NCBI GenBank assembly: GCA_003448685.1
Contig: DLXW01000104.1
Span: 1-5,192 of the forward strand
Origin: Cyanothece sp. UBA12306
GTDB lineage: Bacteria; Cyanobacteriota; Cyanobacteriia; Cyanobacteriales; Microcystaceae
Reading direction: 5' to 3'
Length of the DNA: 5,192 bases
Numbering within the stretch: position 1 is the stretch's first letter; the number at the start of each line of letters is the position of its first letter. This document shows, piece after piece, positions 4,737-5,192 of this stretch. The translations under genes were made by a program, and so were the position numbers. The notes under the pieces are model-generated. The model was not told the origin of the DNA and did not search any database. It saw only the letters and a program-made list of their open reading frames with translations.

Positions 4737-5192
4737 AAAAATCTTGAAGTATTACCATCAATTATTAGGAGTATTATAACTCATCAATTTGATGATTTAT
4801 CAGAAGACGATTTATTGTTATTAGCGATGGATAATAATGTAGAAGTTCGTCTTGTTGGTAGAGGACTATACTTAGAAGCTATTGCAGGAGAATCAGTTCA
4901 AGTTTTTGTTTGTATTGACACCAGTGGTTCAATTGATAATCCACAATTACAATTATTCCTAAGTGAAGTAACAGGAATTTTAGGTGCATATCCCCATCTT
5001 AAATGTGAACTATATTATGCTGATGCTGATGCTTATGGTCCCTATTCTTTAACTTCTAATTCTTCCTTACCTAGTGCCAAAGGAGGGGGAGGAACTTCTT
5101 TTATTCCCTTTTTTAATCAAGTAGAAGAAAATCGAGATCCTTCCTTAGAAAGAGTTTGTGTTTATTTAACCGATGGTTATGGTGATTTTCCC
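4737..5192 (+). CDS. VWA-like protein, C-terminal half of a DUF2201-type protein; 5'-truncated, continues past window
   Basis: The frame is open for 152 codons after a TAA at 4734-4736, through to the right edge. Numbered from 4737, GRGLYLEAIAGESVQVFV (41-58) leads into a metal-ion-dependent adhesion site: DTSGS (61-65), a Thr in GGGGTSF, and Asp in YLTDGYGD. This matches the VWA-like domain (PF09967) forming the C-terminal half of DUF2201 proteins, which usually carry an N-terminal putative metallopeptidase half and often sit beside a MoxR-type ATPase. Here only 146 bases separate the lpxD start from this frame, so the N-terminal half cannot be present. No ATG occurs before 4827 (codon 31); a TTG lies at 4815, neither with a Shine-Dalgarno. 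Residues 1-34 (LEVLPSIIRSIITHQFDDLS...) do not resemble what I recall upstream of this domain. It is a short VWA-only gene or, more likely, a decaying remnant; the coordinate given is the extent of the open frame. Confidence 0.7.

Overview
The window is AT-rich chromosomal DNA that looks like a unicellular cyanobacterium, probably of the Crocosphaera/Cyanothece/Gloeothece type. The evidence is three exact GCGATCGC (HIP1) octamers, a Trp-rich TIGR02450-type protein, a rubrerythrin of cyanobacterial type, a cyanobacterial LpxD, and short dispersed repeats typical of these genomes. The genus is an inference from general resemblance.

Layout from left to right. Positions 1-1163 (minus) hold most of a polysaccharide-export (Wza/GumB-like, SLBB-domain) protein whose C-terminus lies beyond the left edge; a good sigma-70-type promoter sits at 1214-1243. 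Positions 1164-1652 contain no gene that I can support, but the last ~150 bases look like a structured 5' leader for a small Trp-rich protein (1653-1913, plus). Rubrerythrin follows at 2017-2730 (plus) with its own promoter and Shine-Dalgarno. The 282-base gap 2731-3012 is filled with repeats: a 40-base direct repeat in two diverged copies, an imperfect inverted repeat, and a GC-rich hairpin. A hicA-hicB toxin-antitoxin pair occupies 3013-3452 (plus), with a small dyad between its likely -10 box and the hicA start. A related repeat lies on the far side of the pair, between hicB and the convergent lpxD (3544-4590, minus). After a divergent promoter region, the right end (4737-5192, plus, running off the window) encodes the VWA-like C-terminal half of a DUF2201-type protein without its expected N-terminal half.

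The genes do not form one pathway. Two concern the cell envelope (the polysaccharide exporter and LpxD for lipid A), one is oxidative-stress defence (rubrerythrin), one is a toxin-antitoxin pair that may be a small inserted cassette, and one is a probable truncated remnant. I found no clear new multi-gene system. The best leads are the 5'-truncated VWA gene, the structured leader at 1519-1607, and the repeat elements bracketing hicAB.
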